Source: an uncultured Gammaproteobacteria bacterium
GTDB taxonomy: Bacteria; Pseudomonadota; Gammaproteobacteria; Eutrophobiales; Eutrophobiaceae
DNA length: 64,000 bases
Reading direction: 5' to 3'
NCBI GenBank assembly: GCA_943788815.1
Contig: CALSRS010000001.1
Span: 248,001 to 312,000 of the forward strand
Both the position numbers and the translations under genes were made by a program. Below, piece after piece: positions 35,971 through 45,659 of the stretch (the stretch's first letter is position 1; each line of letters opens with the position of its first letter). The notes under the pieces are model-generated. The model was given only the letters and a program-made list of their open reading frames with translations. It was not told the DNA's origin and did not search any database.

Positions 35971-37755
35971 ATGGCAAATCCGACAAAAATAAGCTCAGAC
36001 ACAGAACTCACTCTTGATTATGTTCTAAATGAACTTGAAAAAGACGACGTTATTAGCTCGCAACAAACTGCACAGATAAGATTAATTACTGATAATAGAG
36101 ATAATATTGAACATCCGCTGAACATTATTTCTGAACTAGGTCTTCAAAGTAATACCAAGCCAAGTTACCTACTTAGCCTGGACAAATTAACTCGCTGGTT
36201 AGCTAAAAAATCCAGGCAAGAATATATACGAATTGATCCCTTGAAAATTGATGTGGCAAAAGTTACCAGTCTGGTTTCCCAGGCATATGCAACCAGGCAA
36301 AAAATACTCCCTGTTTATGTCACAGATACCGAACTATCAATAGCAACATGCGAACCATTTGTATCAAGCTGGGAAAATGAACTTGAAAGAATAACAAAGA
36401 GAAAAGTTAAACGGGTATTGATTAATCCAATTGACCTGAATAGATATTTGCATGAGTTTTATGGTGTCAGTCGTTCTCTTCAGGGAGCCGTTTCTGATTC
36501 AAAAAATAAAACATTAAGTACATTACAAAATTTTGAGCAACTAATTGAAGTTGGGAAATCCGGCGAACCAGATGCCAATGACAGACATATAGTCAGTCTG
36601 GTGGACTGGGTATTGCAATTTGCTTTTGAGCAACGTGCCAGTGATATACATCTTGAGCCTCGTCGAGATAAGGGACATGTGAGATTTCGTATTGATGGTG
36701 TTTTGCATAGCGTCCATGAGTTCCCTGTCATACTCATGGGTGCAATAACCAGTCGATTAAAATCTCTTGGTCGCATGGATGTGACCGATAAACGTCGTCC
36801 ACAAGATGGCAGAATTAAGACAAAAACGCCCAATGGGAATGAAGTTGAGATGAGGTTGTCTACCATGCCAACCGCGTTTGGTGAAAAACTGGTTCTCCGT
36901 ATATTTGACCCGGACATGCTAATGAAAGACTTTGTAGAGCTCGGTTTTTCAGACTATGACATGCAGCACTGGAGCAATATGCTGGAACAACCTCATGGAA
37001 TTATTCTGGTCACCGGGCCCACAGGATCCGGAAAAACGACAACACTGTATTCAACGTTAAAACACATCTCACGACCTGAACTCAACATCTGCACAATTGA
37101 AGATCCCATTGAACTGGTAGACCCTCTGTTTAACCAGATGCAGGTTCAAACGAATATAGATGTTACTTTTGCTAACGGGGTAAGGACTTTACTCAGACAG
37201 GACCCTGATATCATTATGGTTGGCGAAATACGCGACCGCGATACCGCAGATGTTGCTATCCAGGCGGCCTTAACAGGACACCTCGTACTTTCTAGTCTGC
37301 ATACCAATGATGCTCCCTCTACAATTACCCGTTTACTTGATATTGGTACTCAAGCTTATCTTGTTGGTGCCACCCTACTAGGGATACTTGCACAACGATT
37401 AATTAGAACACTATGCCCTCACTGTAAAGTAGAGACCACTGTAGATAAGATAGCCTGGAGAAATCTTGTTGCTACGGAAAATTTACCACCGCCTGAACTC
37501 ATTTTTGGTCCCAAAGGCTGTGATGAGTGTCGACATACCGGATATATGGGCAGAATCGGGATCTATGAAACACTAATTGTAGATAAATCAATACGAAAGT
37601 TAATCAATACGACAAATGATTTAAATTTGTATCATGATGCGGCTATAAAGCAGGGAATGCCTCCTCTACAAATCAGTGGAGCACAAAAGGTAGCTGAGGG
37701 CATAACTACTCTTGAAGAAATTTACGCCACTGTACCACCGCGTAAAAATGATTAA
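35971..37755 (+). CDS. GspE/PilB family secretion or pilus ATPase
   Basis: This 594-residue protein has an N-terminal GspE domain (about 60-160), then the AAA-like ATPase: Walker A VTGPTGSGKTTTLYS, Asp box LLRQDPDIIMVGEIRDRDTA, and His box SSLHTNDAPSTITRL. The zinc-binding cysteines are CPHC and CDECRHTG near the C-terminus. It drives type II secretion or type IV pilus-like assembly. No other gsp or pil gene is adjacent, so its partner machine is elsewhere. Confidence 0.92.
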   Translation: MANPTKISSDTELTLDYVLNELEKDDVISSQQTAQIRLITDNRDNIEHPLNIISELGLQSNTKPSYLLSLDKLTRWLAKKSRQEYIRIDPLKIDVAKVTSLVSQAYATRQKILPVYVTDTELSIATCEPFVSSWENELERITKRKVKRVLINPIDLNRYLHEFYGVSRSLQGAVSDSKNKTLSTLQNFEQLIEVGKSGEPDANDRHIVSLVDWVLQFAFEQRASDIHLEPRRDKGHVRFRIDGVLHSVHEFPVILMGAITSRLKSLGRMDVTDKRRPQDGRIKTKTPNGNEVEMRLSTMPTAFGEKLVLRIFDPDMLMKDFVELGFSDYDMQHWSNMLEQPHGIILVTGPTGSGKTTTLYSTLKHISRPELNICTIEDPIELVDPLFNQMQVQTNIDVTFANGVRTLLRQDPDIIMVGEIRDRDTADVAIQAALTGHLVLSSLHTNDAPSTITRLLDIGTQAYLVGATLLGILAQRLIRTLCPHCKVETTVDKIAWRNLVATENLPPPELIFGPKGCDECRHTGYMGRIGIYETLIVDKSIRKLINTTNDLNLYHDAAIKQGMPPLQISGAQKVAEGITTLEEIYATVPPRKND

Positions 37756-37782
37756 GTCTGCATACCCTTGTTTTTTCATTGA

Positions 37783-38127
37783 ATGTCTAGATTACCCACA
37801 AACCTTTATCTCATATATCACGCACACGTATATTTTGACCAAGGCAGCCTGGATGATGCGAGTACACTTTGTAAGCGTGCAGGAAAAGAACTGGGTATAA
37901 CGGTAGGCAGGATACACACTCGAAATGTTGGCCCTCATCCTCACTGGAGCTGCCAATTGCTATTTAATTCTGAAGAATTTGACCGAGTAATATCCTGGCT
38001 CGATTCAAACCGGCATGGACTAAATATTCTGGTCCATGGTGTAACAGGTAACAACCTTCAAGACCATACAGATCACGCTGCTTGGTTAGGCGATTCTTCC
38101 AAGCTAAACCTGGAGATCTTTAAATAG
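37783..38127 (+). CDS. DOPA 4,5-dioxygenase family protein
   Basis: This 114-residue protein matches the small DOPA 4,5-dioxygenase-like family: YHAHVYFDQGSLDDA, the GPHPHWSCQLLF segment and NILVHGVTGNNLQDHTDHAAWLG. The conserved His residues (HAH, HPHW, HGVT...DHTDH) would bind a metal. The family covers fungal and bacterial members of often unproved substrate, so the catechol role is tentative. Confidence 0.85.
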   Translation: MSRLPTNLYLIYHAHVYFDQGSLDDASTLCKRAGKELGITVGRIHTRNVGPHPHWSCQLLFNSEEFDRVISWLDSNRHGLNILVHGVTGNNLQDHTDHAAWLGDSSKLNLEIFK

Positions 38128-38131
38128 CCCT

Positions 38132-39040
38132 TTATCCACGAGGATGATGCTGTGAATGCAGCTCTTTCAAGCGTTCCTTGGCTATATGGGTATAAATCTG
38201 GGTTGTAGAGATATCACTGTGACCGAGTAACATCTGCACAACGCGTAAATCAGCACCGTGATTGAGTAAATGTGTTGCAAATGCATGACGTAAAACATGA
38301 GGAGAGAGTGATTTATTGATTCCAGCTACAATTGCATAACGTTTTATTGCGTACCAAAATGTTTGACGGGTCATGGCTGTCCCCCGGTTTGATGGAAATA
38401 AGCTGGAATCAGGTTTTCCTTTAAAATATCCCGGCCTAATTTCCTTTATATAACGATTTAACCAGTCAACTGCCTCTTCTCCCAATGGAACTAACCTTTC
38501 CTTATTCCCTTTTCCGATCACTCTGATAACTCCCTGTCTGAGGTTAACCTGATCTAAGCTAAGCCCAACTAATTCTGATACCCTAAGCCCGGTTGCGTAC
38601 AGGACTTCCAACATGGTTCGGTCTCGAAAACCGCTAGCTAGACTAATGTCTGGCGCATGCAGCAGTTTTTCAACTTCTTCTTCAGTCATCGATTTTGGCA
38701 AAGGCCTGCCGATTTTAGGAGAATCAATATTTATCGTAGGATTACTTTTAATGAATTTTTCCCTGCTGAGGTATTGATAAAATCGCCGCAATGTAGATAA
38801 ACGTCTTGCGGTTGAACGTGCTGATTTAATTCCTTGCTCAGAAAGATACTTGTTTAAATCGACTGAAGAAGCACCTAATAGGGTTGAGTTATTTTTCACT
38901 AACCACTTGGTGTATGTAAGTAAGTCGTTGCGATAAGCCGACAGAGTATTTTGACTTAAACCTCTTTCCATCCACAATGCATCAAGAAATCGCTCAATCT
39001 CCTTAACTTGTTCCTCAACTGCGTCATTATAATCAGGCAT
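38132..39040 (-). CDS. xerD: Site-specific tyrosine recombinase XerD
   Basis: XerD works with XerC at dif to resolve chromosome dimers. The 302-residue protein has a SAM-like N-terminal domain (LDALWMERGLSQNTLSAYRNDL) and a catalytic domain with Arg in YATGLRVSELVGL, Lys in GKGNKERLVPLG, HVLRHAFATHLL, the LGHSDISTTQIYTH block with the nucleophile Tyr. The length is typical of XerD (298 in E. coli). Its start overlaps the ogt stop by 8 bp, so they share a transcript. Confidence 0.93.
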   Translation of the reverse strand: MPDYNDAVEEQVKEIERFLDALWMERGLSQNTLSAYRNDLLTYTKWLVKNNSTLLGASSVDLNKYLSEQGIKSARSTARRLSTLRRFYQYLSREKFIKSNPTINIDSPKIGRPLPKSMTEEEVEKLLHAPDISLASGFRDRTMLEVLYATGLRVSELVGLSLDQVNLRQGVIRVIGKGNKERLVPLGEEAVDWLNRYIKEIRPGYFKGKPDSSLFPSNRGTAMTRQTFWYAIKRYAIVAGINKSLSPHVLRHAFATHLLNHGADLRVVQMLLGHSDISTTQIYTHIAKERLKELHSQHHPRG

Positions 39041-39503
39041 TAACTTTCTCGTGCTCTAGTAGCCAGGTTTTTATATTAATTCGATTTTGTTTTCCCATAT
39101 ATCCTCCTATTCCTGATGCAGAAACCACCCGGTGACAGGGCACAAATATTACGACAGGATTGGTACGACAGGCCTGGCCGATTGCTCGACTACTGGTTTG
39201 TAATTTACTAGCCAAATCGCCATAGGTGATGACATGTCCCATTTTAATATTTTTTAATGCATTCCAGACTTTTAGTTGAAAAGCAGTTCCAGTTAGTGTC
39301 ATGGGGATATCAGGCAATGGCCTACCATCTTCCAGGTATTGCAATATTAAAGATTGGATTTTATTTGAGAAGCTTGAGTTACTATCAAGTATTGGAACAT
39401 TATCTGGCAGCCAGTTGATATTCGTAAGAGTATCATCAACTATACGGATCCCTATTTTTTCGACCGGGGTAGTAAATATGCTTGAGTAATTCTGGTAGTT
39501 CAT
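39033..39503 (-). CDS. ogt: Methylated-DNA-protein-cysteine methyltransferase
   Basis: The enzyme transfers the methyl group of O6-methylguanine to its own Cys. The 156-residue protein has the DNA-binding segment FQLKVWNALKNIKMGHVITYGDLA and the active-site motif NPVVIFVPCHRVVSASGIGGY, with acceptor Cys in PCHR. It lacks an Ada-type N-terminal activator domain. The start codon lies at the edge of a strong hairpin (39503-39533) and no clear ribosome-binding site is seen. It overlaps xerD by 8 bp. Confidence 0.93.
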   Translation of the reverse strand: MNYQNYSSIFTTPVEKIGIRIVDDTLTNINWLPDNVPILDSNSSFSNKIQSLILQYLEDGRPLPDIPMTLTGTAFQLKVWNALKNIKMGHVITYGDLASKLQTSSRAIGQACRTNPVVIFVPCHRVVSASGIGGYMGKQNRINIKTWLLEHEKVNA

Positions 39504-39533
39504 AATGGCCCAGACAAATTGTCCAGGCCATTA
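39503..39533 (-). promoter_or_regulatory. Hairpin between rplS and ogt at the ogt start codon
   Basis: TAATGGCC (39503-39510) and GGCCATTA (39526-39533) form an 8-bp stem, with GACAA/TTGTC inside it. It lies in the rplS-ogt gap and ends at the ogt ATG. No T-run follows, so it is not a simple terminator. It could stabilise the 3' end of rplS mRNA or limit ogt translation. Confidence 0.5.
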
Positions 39534-39568
39534 TAATATTGTTTTGTTCTGAATAGATCTTTTGATTA

Positions 39569-39940
39569 TCAGGATTTTTCTTTGCCTGATGAACTGACTA
39601 ATTTTTCCTTGATACGAGCAGCCTTACCACTTAGTTCTCTCATATAATACAGTTTGGCCCTGCGAATGTCCCCTCGGCGTTTGATCTCGATACTGGCAAT
39701 ACCTGGGCTATGGGTCTGAAAAACACGCTCTACACCCTCCCCATATGAAATCTTCCTCACGGTAAAGGCGGAATTTAATCCCCTGTTTTTCTTTGCAATA
39801 ACGACACCTTCAAAAGCCTGCAAACGTTCTCTTTCGCCTTCCTTAACCTTGACCTGGACAACAACGGTATCACCGGGACCAAAATCAGGAATATCCTTGA
39901 TCAGCTGCTCGGATTCTAGTTGTTCAATTATGTTTGTCAT
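39569..39940 (-). CDS. rplS: 50S ribosomal protein L19
   Basis: L19 sits at the subunit interface of the large ribosomal subunit. The protein of 123 residues shows the family block [26 protein letters not shown], the [15 protein letters not shown] segment and [29 protein letters not shown]. The ATG at 39940 (GGAG upstream) is chosen over the TTG at 39955. It ends the rpsP-rimM-trmD-rplS operon. Confidence 0.97.
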   Translation of the reverse strand: MTNIIEQLESEQLIKDIPDFGPGDTVVVQVKVKEGERERLQAFEGVVIAKKNRGLNSAFTVRKISYGEGVERVFQTHSPGIASIEIKRRGDIRRAKLYYMRELSGKAARIKEKLVSSSGKEKS

Positions 39941-39961
39941 TTCAATACACTCCAAAAGTAC

Positions 39962-40705
39962 TTATAGAGACTTTACGTCATTTTTAAACTCAGCCAACAA
40001 GCTATTTTGTTCCTCAGATAACTCAAGTTGTTCAAGCAAATCTGGCCGAGATTTCCAGGTTTTACCTAATGCTTGTTTTAACCGCCATTTGCGAATCGCT
40101 TCATGGTCACCACTGAGTAACACTTCAGGAACAGATTGTCCTGAAATTTCTTCTGGTCTCGTATAGTGAGGACAATCCAGTATACCCTCAACAAACGAAT
40201 CCTCTACAGCAGAGGCAGAATCTCCCAATACTCCGGGAATAGTCCTTGCCATAGCGTCAATTATTACCATAGCAGGAATTTCTCCACCGCTTACAACATA
40301 GTCGCCAATTGACCATTCTTCATCTACTTCAAGATCAATCAGTCGCTGGTCAATACCTTCATATCGACCTGATATCAGTATTAAATCGCCTAATTCTGCC
40401 AGCTGCTTAACAGAATTCTGTTCAAGCTTTTTACCCTGGGGAGATAGATAAATCACCCGGGCATCTGGCATTTTAAGCCTGGCAAAGCGAATTGCATTTT
40501 GCAATGGTTCTACTCGTATAACCATACCAGGACCACCACCATAGGGACGATCATCGACACTTCTGTGCGGATCATCAGTATGGTCACGCGGATTAATTAC
40601 TGAAACATTTACCAGGCCATTACTAACCGCGCGACCTGTCACACCAAATTCAGTTACCGCCTTAAACATCTCAGGAAACAGGGTAACTACTGCCACATTT
40701 AGCAC
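39962..40705 (-). CDS. trmD: tRNA (guanine37-N1)-methyltransferase
   Basis: TrmD methylates G37 of several tRNAs to prevent frameshifting. The trefoil-knot SAM site is in [29 protein letters not shown] and the [20 protein letters not shown] region. The GTG at 40705 is the best start: GAGGTG lies 6 bp upstream and it overlaps the rimM stop as TAGTG. The 247-residue product is near the usual 255. Confidence 0.96.
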   Translation of the reverse strand: MLNVAVVTLFPEMFKAVTEFGVTGRAVSNGLVNVSVINPRDHTDDPHRSVDDRPYGGGPGMVIRVEPLQNAIRFARLKMPDARVIYLSPQGKKLEQNSVKQLAELGDLILISGRYEGIDQRLIDLEVDEEWSIGDYVVSGGEIPAMVIIDAMARTIPGVLGDSASAVEDSFVEGILDCPHYTRPEEISGQSVPEVLLSGDHEAIRKWRLKQALGKTWKSRPDLLEQLELSEEQNSLLAEFKNDVKSL

Positions 40706-41232
40706 TACAGGCACCTCGAATCCCAATCAACTACTATCTGTGATTTTTCCAGATCCACATCAATAATGTACCTGTCAAAAACCATTGGTATTAATTGGCG
40801 TTCCCTGCCTTCAACCACCAGAACATCATTTGCGCCGGTTTCCTGAATTTCACTGACAGTACCAAGTTGCTGGCCTGTGTTATCGACCACACTCAAACCA
40901 ATTAGATCGCACCAGTATAATTCACCCTCTTTCAGGTCGGGTAATGCATCTCTGAAAATCGCAATGTCCTTATCAATATATTGTCTGGCCGCATCCCTGT
41001 CTGTCAGGCCTTCAAATTTTAATATTAGACCTTTACCTTGTTTTTTCGCATCCAGTAATATGACATCTTCCCACTGGTTTTGTAGTCCCATCATCAATGA
41101 GGGAAAATTAAAAATGTTCTCTCTTGGTCGGGTATAGGAAAAAACTTTTAGCCATCCTGCAACGCCATAAATTCCACAAACTCTACCAATTATTACTCTT
41201 TGCTTAGAAGCTGCCTTGATGTTGGCAGGCAT
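40705..41232 (-). CDS. rimM: Ribosome maturation factor RimM
   Basis: RimM helps assemble the 30S head, acting on S19 and 16S rRNA. The 175-residue protein has the opening [18 protein letters not shown], the central [12 protein letters not shown] and the PRC-barrel region [15 protein letters not shown] with NDVLVVEG and RQLIPMV. It lies 15 bp downstream of rpsP and overlaps trmD by one bp. Confidence 0.95.
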   Translation of the reverse strand: MPANIKAASKQRVIIGRVCGIYGVAGWLKVFSYTRPRENIFNFPSLMMGLQNQWEDVILLDAKKQGKGLILKFEGLTDRDAARQYIDKDIAIFRDALPDLKEGELYWCDLIGLSVVDNTGQQLGTVSEIQETGANDVLVVEGRERQLIPMVFDRYIIDVDLEKSQIVVDWDSRCL

Positions 41233-41247
41233 CTCTATCTCCGAGGA

Positions 41248-41523
41248 TCAGGCAGCAGCCGTTGCAGGGCTATTCTGTTGAGACTTTCTATATTGTTTTA
41301 ACAGGTCAGAAACGCGATCAGATGCTTGAGCTCCCTGCCCCTGCCAGTAATCAATCCTGTCCAGATCGATAAGAAGCTCTGTTTCATTCCCTGTAGCAAT
41401 TGGATTAAATAGACCAACGCGTTCAATATTGCGTCCATCTCGGCGGTTACGAGAATCCGTCACCACAATGTGATAAAACGGCCGTTTTTTTGCTCCACCC
41501 CTTGCAAGACGAATTGTTACCAT
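41248..41523 (-). CDS. rpsP: 30S ribosomal protein S16
   Basis: S16 binds 16S rRNA early in 30S assembly. The 91-residue protein has the N-terminal signature [20 protein letters not shown] and [11 protein letters not shown]-like continuation ([16 protein letters not shown]), then [17 protein letters not shown]. It is first in the operon rpsP-rimM-trmD-rplS. The region to the divergent gene at 41751 is 227 bp, AT-rich and without other signals that I can support. Confidence 0.96.
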   Translation of the reverse strand: MVTIRLARGGAKKRPFYHIVVTDSRNRRDGRNIERVGLFNPIATGNETELLIDLDRIDYWQGQGAQASDRVSDLLKQYRKSQQNSPATAAA

Positions 41524-41750
41524 TTACGTGTTATTCCTCTAATATTAAATATGAGATATGGTGTATCCAAAGAGGCGGTATTGTACGGGATATAAGATAA
41601 AAATAAAGGGCAATCAATCACTTAGTAAGGTGCTCTCATACATCAAAATTCATAATATATTTTATGTTAAAATTATTTAAATTATTCTTTATTTAACAAT
41701 AACTTACTAATATTACTTAATCTTATTTATATCTACAGAAGAGTTTTAAC

Positions 41751-42320
41751 ATGTCATCAGAAGAGTTAATCAGGCTAAAGACTGCGTTTCGATCCCAGCT
41801 AATCTCTAATATTGACGCCCAAAATAGCAGGCAAAAACAGGTTTGTGACCTAAAAATAAAGCAGCAACTCAAGGAACTAGAACCGATATTAAACGCCACT
41901 CATGTATTTTGTTTTCTCTCCGTAAATCATGAAGTGGATACTCATGAATTTATAGATTGGCTTATAAATCAGGGTAAGAACGTCTCAATACCCAAAATTA
42001 TCAACGGAGAAATGTTGGCTGTACGATTTCCCGGCTGGCAAAATTTGGTATCCGGAAAATTTGGTATTCGCGAACCTGAACAAATCGACATCGTAAGTTC
42101 CCCGGTAGATGTTTGTATTACGCCTGGTACGGGTTTCTCGCCACGCGGAGGTCGGTTGGGATTAGGTCAGGGTTACTACGATCGCTGGTTTTCAGAAAAC
42201 ATGGCTACATTCAAAATTGCCCCAGCATATGAACTGCAAGTAGTTGATGACTTGCCAGTTGAAAACCACGATATACCTGTAGATCTAATCGTCACAGAGA
42301 AAAGGATACTCAGACCCTAG
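41751..42320 (+). CDS. 5-formyltetrahydrofolate cyclo-ligase
   Basis: The enzyme converts 5-formyl-THF to 5,10-methenyl-THF using ATP. The 189-residue protein shows ATHVFCFLSVNHEVDTHEFI, the GKFGIREPE segment, and the signature TPGTGFSPRGGRLGLGQGYYDRWF. It is often encoded beside 6S RNA in gammaproteobacteria; I looked upstream and see only AT-rich sequence without the long paired structure expected. It is convergent with the SBF transporter gene, overlapping by 11 bp. Confidence 0.93.
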   Translation: MSSEELIRLKTAFRSQLISNIDAQNSRQKQVCDLKIKQQLKELEPILNATHVFCFLSVNHEVDTHEFIDWLINQGKNVSIPKIINGEMLAVRFPGWQNLVSGKFGIREPEQIDIVSSPVDVCITPGTGFSPRGGRLGLGQGYYDRWFSENMATFKIAPAYELQVVDDLPVENHDIPVDLIVTEKRILRP

Positions 42321-43224
42321 TCTTTTCTTGTTTTCTGGTCCAGTAACTTGCAAATAATGATCCACTAATATTATGCCAAACGCTGAATACAGCACCCGGC
42401 AACGCAGAGAGAATTGAAAAATATTCTTTTGCCAGGGCAACACCTAATCCTGAGTTTTGCATACCTACTTCGATTGCAATGGTTCTTGCAGTCTTGTCAT
42501 CATACCCTAGCCACTTGCTTATATAATATCCTGCCGCAAGTCCAGTCAGATTATGCCAGACTACGGCGGCTAACACAGGTAGTGCCACCAGATGCAGTTG
42601 ACCTTGTGTCAATGCCATAATGATGCCAATTATAATTATAATCGCTAATACAGAGACAAATGGAAATAGCCTTTTAATTAAATGCAATCTATCTCCCAGA
42701 TAATGATTGATCATCACACCAGCAACTACTGGTATTAATATAATTTTAAATATATCAAACATCATATCTAACACAGGCACCGGCACCCGCTGCCCGATAT
42801 AAATCCATGCAAGCAATGGTGTTAACACCACAGCAAGTAATGTTGATATGAATGTCAATATTATCGATAGTGCCACATCTCCCCGTGACAGGTAACAAAT
42901 TACATTTGATGCCGTACCGCCTGGACAAGACCCGACCAGCACCAAACCGATAAGTAGAGGTTCTTCAAGCTTAAGTATGATACTGACCAGGTAAGCTATC
43001 ATAGGCATGAATAAAAACTGAAGAGCTATCCCAATAGAGATTACTTTAGGGCGTTTACATATCTCTATAAAATTCTCAAATCGCAATGTCATTCCCATAC
43101 CCAGCATGACTATCCCGAGTAGTGGAACAATTAATTCAGAATGGGGAGACAATAATGAGGGATAAAAATATGATAATAAGGTGATTAGGATTGCACCTAT
43201 GGGGAATAAAAAAGTAGCGGACAT
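42310..43224 (-). CDS. Bile acid:sodium symporter family (BASS/SBF) transporter
   Basis: This 304-residue integral membrane protein has about nine to ten TM helices. Family marks are GMGMTLRFENF, the VGSCPGGTASNVICYLSRGDVALS block that lines the binding site in BASS proteins, and AIEVGMQNSGLGVALA. It probably moves an organic anion with sodium; the substrate is unknown. Its start overlaps the rimO stop in TGATG, so the two are translationally coupled. Confidence 0.9.
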   Translation of the reverse strand: MSATFLFPIGAILITLLSYFYPSLLSPHSELIVPLLGIVMLGMGMTLRFENFIEICKRPKVISIGIALQFLFMPMIAYLVSIILKLEEPLLIGLVLVGSCPGGTASNVICYLSRGDVALSIILTFISTLLAVVLTPLLAWIYIGQRVPVPVLDMMFDIFKIILIPVVAGVMINHYLGDRLHLIKRLFPFVSVLAIIIIIGIIMALTQGQLHLVALPVLAAVVWHNLTGLAAGYYISKWLGYDDKTARTIAIEVGMQNSGLGVALAKEYFSILSALPGAVFSVWHNISGSLFASYWTRKQEKTRV

Positions 43225-44555
43225 CAGTTATCGTCCTTTTGCATACCTGTCACCTTCCCCCATAAATCATACTCGTCAGAACGTTCTATTTGAACGTTCA
43301 CAATATCGCCAATCTTACATTCTTTCATTAGCGGCATTATCACGTTTCCATCTATCTCTGGTGCATCACCTTTGCTGCGACCCACCATCCCTTCATTATC
43401 AACATGATCAATAATAACATCGAGCTCAAGACCCACCTTTGCTTGAAGCTTATTTTTGCTGATAATTGCCTGTGTTTGCATAAAAGTATGCCATCTAGAC
43501 TCAGATACCTCTGCTGAAACGTGATCCTCGTAAGCATTAGCTGCGGCACCTTCTACCGCGGAATATTGAAAACAACCGACCCTGTCTAGCTCCGCCTGTT
43601 CGATAAAGTCTAGTAACTGGCGGAAATCATCGTCAGTTTCACCAGGGAAGCCAACGATAAATGTTGAACGGATTGTTATTTCAGGGCAAATTTCTCGCCA
43701 TATTTTAATACGGTTGAGGGTATCTACAGTAGCTGCAGGTCTTTTCATAGCTTTTAATATTTTCTGACTACCATGTTGTAATGGTACGTCCAGGTACGGC
43801 AGTATTGTACCGGTTGCCATCAATGGTATTAATCTATCTATATGCGGGTAAGGATAGACATAATGCAATCTGACCCAAAAACCCATCATCCCCAACATTT
43901 CACATAAAGTTTGCAAATCTGATTTCAAATGGTTTCCATTCCAATTAACTTCTTTATATTTGATATCAACGCCATAGGCACTTGTATCCTGCGAGATGAC
44001 AAGTATCTCCTTTACACCTGCAACTTTGAGTCTTTGTGCTTCATCCAGGATGTCATCAATAGTTCGACTTGCCAATTTTCCTCGCATTGATGGAATAATA
44101 CAAAAACTGCATTTATGATTACAGCCTTCGGATATTTTCAGGTAAGCATAGTGATCAGGGGTAAGTTTAATACCCTGAGGTGGCATCAAATCTAAAAATG
44201 GATCATGATCTTCTTTGATTGGCACATGCTTAATAACTGAATCTACAACCTGTTCATATTGTTGTGGTCCAGTAATGCTCAATACCTTAGGATGAGCTTG
44301 CTTGATTTTTTCAGCATGAATTCCTAAACATCCGGTAACGATGACCTTACCATTTTCTTGAATAGCTTCCCCAATGGTCGCCAGGGATTCTTCCCTGGCG
44401 CTATCAATAAAACCGCAGGTATTGACTATTACAAGATCAGCACCATCATAATCAGGTGATATCTGGTAGCCTTCTTGCCGTAATCTGGTCAATATTCGCT
44501 CAGAATCAACCAGGGCCTTGGGACAACCCAAGCTAACAAAACCTATTGATGCCAT
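43224..44555 (-). CDS. rimO: Ribosomal protein S12 methylthiotransferase
   Basis: RimO is a radical-SAM enzyme that methylthiolates Asp89 of S12. The 443-residue protein has an N-terminal UPF0004 domain ([17 protein letters not shown]), the radical-SAM motif [21 protein letters not shown] and a C-terminal TRAM-like domain. The three domains and the length match E. coli RimO (441). It is two bp from metA and overlaps the SBF gene. Confidence 0.96.
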   Translation of the reverse strand: MASIGFVSLGCPKALVDSERILTRLRQEGYQISPDYDGADLVIVNTCGFIDSAREESLATIGEAIQENGKVIVTGCLGIHAEKIKQAHPKVLSITGPQQYEQVVDSVIKHVPIKEDHDPFLDLMPPQGIKLTPDHYAYLKISEGCNHKCSFCIIPSMRGKLASRTIDDILDEAQRLKVAGVKEILVISQDTSAYGVDIKYKEVNWNGNHLKSDLQTLCEMLGMMGFWVRLHYVYPYPHIDRLIPLMATGTILPYLDVPLQHGSQKILKAMKRPAATVDTLNRIKIWREICPEITIRSTFIVGFPGETDDDFRQLLDFIEQAELDRVGCFQYSAVEGAAANAYEDHVSAEVSESRWHTFMQTQAIISKNKLQAKVGLELDVIIDHVDNEGMVGRSKGDAPEIDGNVIMPLMKECKIGDIVNVQIERSDEYDLWGKVTGMQKDDN

Positions 44556-44556
44556 A

Positions 44557-45645
44557 TTATGATTCCAATGGTTTACCTGAGTTTAAATTCAAGGGATCGC
44601 TCGGATTAATTCCGACTGAAAATGGAACACGCCGATCATGGTGAGTCATCTGGTAGATCTTACCCATCCAGTTGTTAATGACTGCTTCTGCACTGTCATG
44701 CCAGGTATTATCCAGCCCTGATAGTAAAATATGCTCAGGAAATTCAGGTGGTGGCAATTGCTTTTCAATAGAATTTATTACCCTGTCTTTATATTCTTCC
44801 AGAATCCCGCAATTCAACTGACTAAAATAGTTTTCAGGAATGGGAGGATATTCTGATATGTCTTCGAAAATATATCTACCTACTTCCCGCTTGTATTCTT
44901 TCATCAAGCTATTTGCGTCATATTCAGGGTGTCCCTGAAAAAAAACATTTCTGAATCCATCCTCACTCACGGCAAGATGAACGCCAGCTTCATCACTTTC
45001 TACCAGGACATTTATTCCAGCTTTTTCAAATTGCGTGAGATCGACCTGATTAAACCGGGAATGCGGGACGTCAAAACGCGTATTTACTCCTGAGACCAAG
45101 GGGTGGGATTTATCCATTACCCGGTGGGAATAGACTCCCCATTGTTTTTTCACCAATGGACGCCGCTTAATACCGTATTTGAATTCCAGCAGGGCATGCG
45201 TAGCAAGACAGGAACATAATGTCGATGTGACGTTTTCATACGCCCACTCTGCAAAATCATGCAATGGTTTCCAAAACGCCTGGTTTGAAAGCTCGGGTCC
45301 TATCACATTGGCACCGGTGATAATCAGGGCATCCAGCCCTTCATCCTTAATTTTATCAATATCAGTGTAGTACGAATTGATATGTTCTAGCCCATCGGGA
45401 CCACGCTCAATTTCCTTTAAGGTAAATGGGTGTACATAGAACTGTGCAATCTGGTTGCTTTCTCCTACTAATCTTAAAAACTGTCGTTCGGTCGCCTCAA
45501 GTGCCTTGTCAGGCATCATATTTAGTAACCCTATATGCAGTTCTCTAATATCCTGACGCACAGCGTGCTCACTGGAGATAACAGTTTCACCATCATTTTT
45601 CAGACGTTCAAAACTTGGCAATTTAGTATTAGCAACCAGTGGCAC
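44557..45645 (-). CDS. metA: Homoserine O-acyltransferase (MetA type)
   Basis: MetA acylates homoserine for methionine synthesis. The 362-residue protein has [29 protein letters not shown] and the nucleophile region [16 protein letters not shown], where the catalytic Cys is expected, plus [17 protein letters not shown] with the catalytic His. It is longer than E. coli MetA (309), partly through its C-terminal end, as in other long forms. Whether it uses succinyl- or acetyl-CoA cannot be told. It starts with GTG. Confidence 0.9.
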   Translation of the reverse strand: MPLVANTKLPSFERLKNDGETVISSEHAVRQDIRELHIGLLNMMPDKALEATERQFLRLVGESNQIAQFYVHPFTLKEIERGPDGLEHINSYYTDIDKIKDEGLDALIITGANVIGPELSNQAFWKPLHDFAEWAYENVTSTLCSCLATHALLEFKYGIKRRPLVKKQWGVYSHRVMDKSHPLVSGVNTRFDVPHSRFNQVDLTQFEKAGINVLVESDEAGVHLAVSEDGFRNVFFQGHPEYDANSLMKEYKREVGRYIFEDISEYPPIPENYFSQLNCGILEEYKDRVINSIEKQLPPPEFPEHILLSGLDNTWHDSAEAVINNWMGKIYQMTHHDRRVPFSVGINPSDPLNLNSGKPLES

Positions 45646-45659
45646 GATATTAGTTCCTC

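Noticed and set aside
38132-39040. Tyrosine recombinase as an integrase of a mobile element
   Set aside because: Length and motifs match XerD, it is in an operon with ogt, and no attachment repeats or mobile genes lie near.
41524-41750. Possible 6S RNA upstream of the formyl-THF cyclo-ligase gene
   Set aside because: The position would fit, but the region is AT-rich and lacks the long paired rod with a central bubble.
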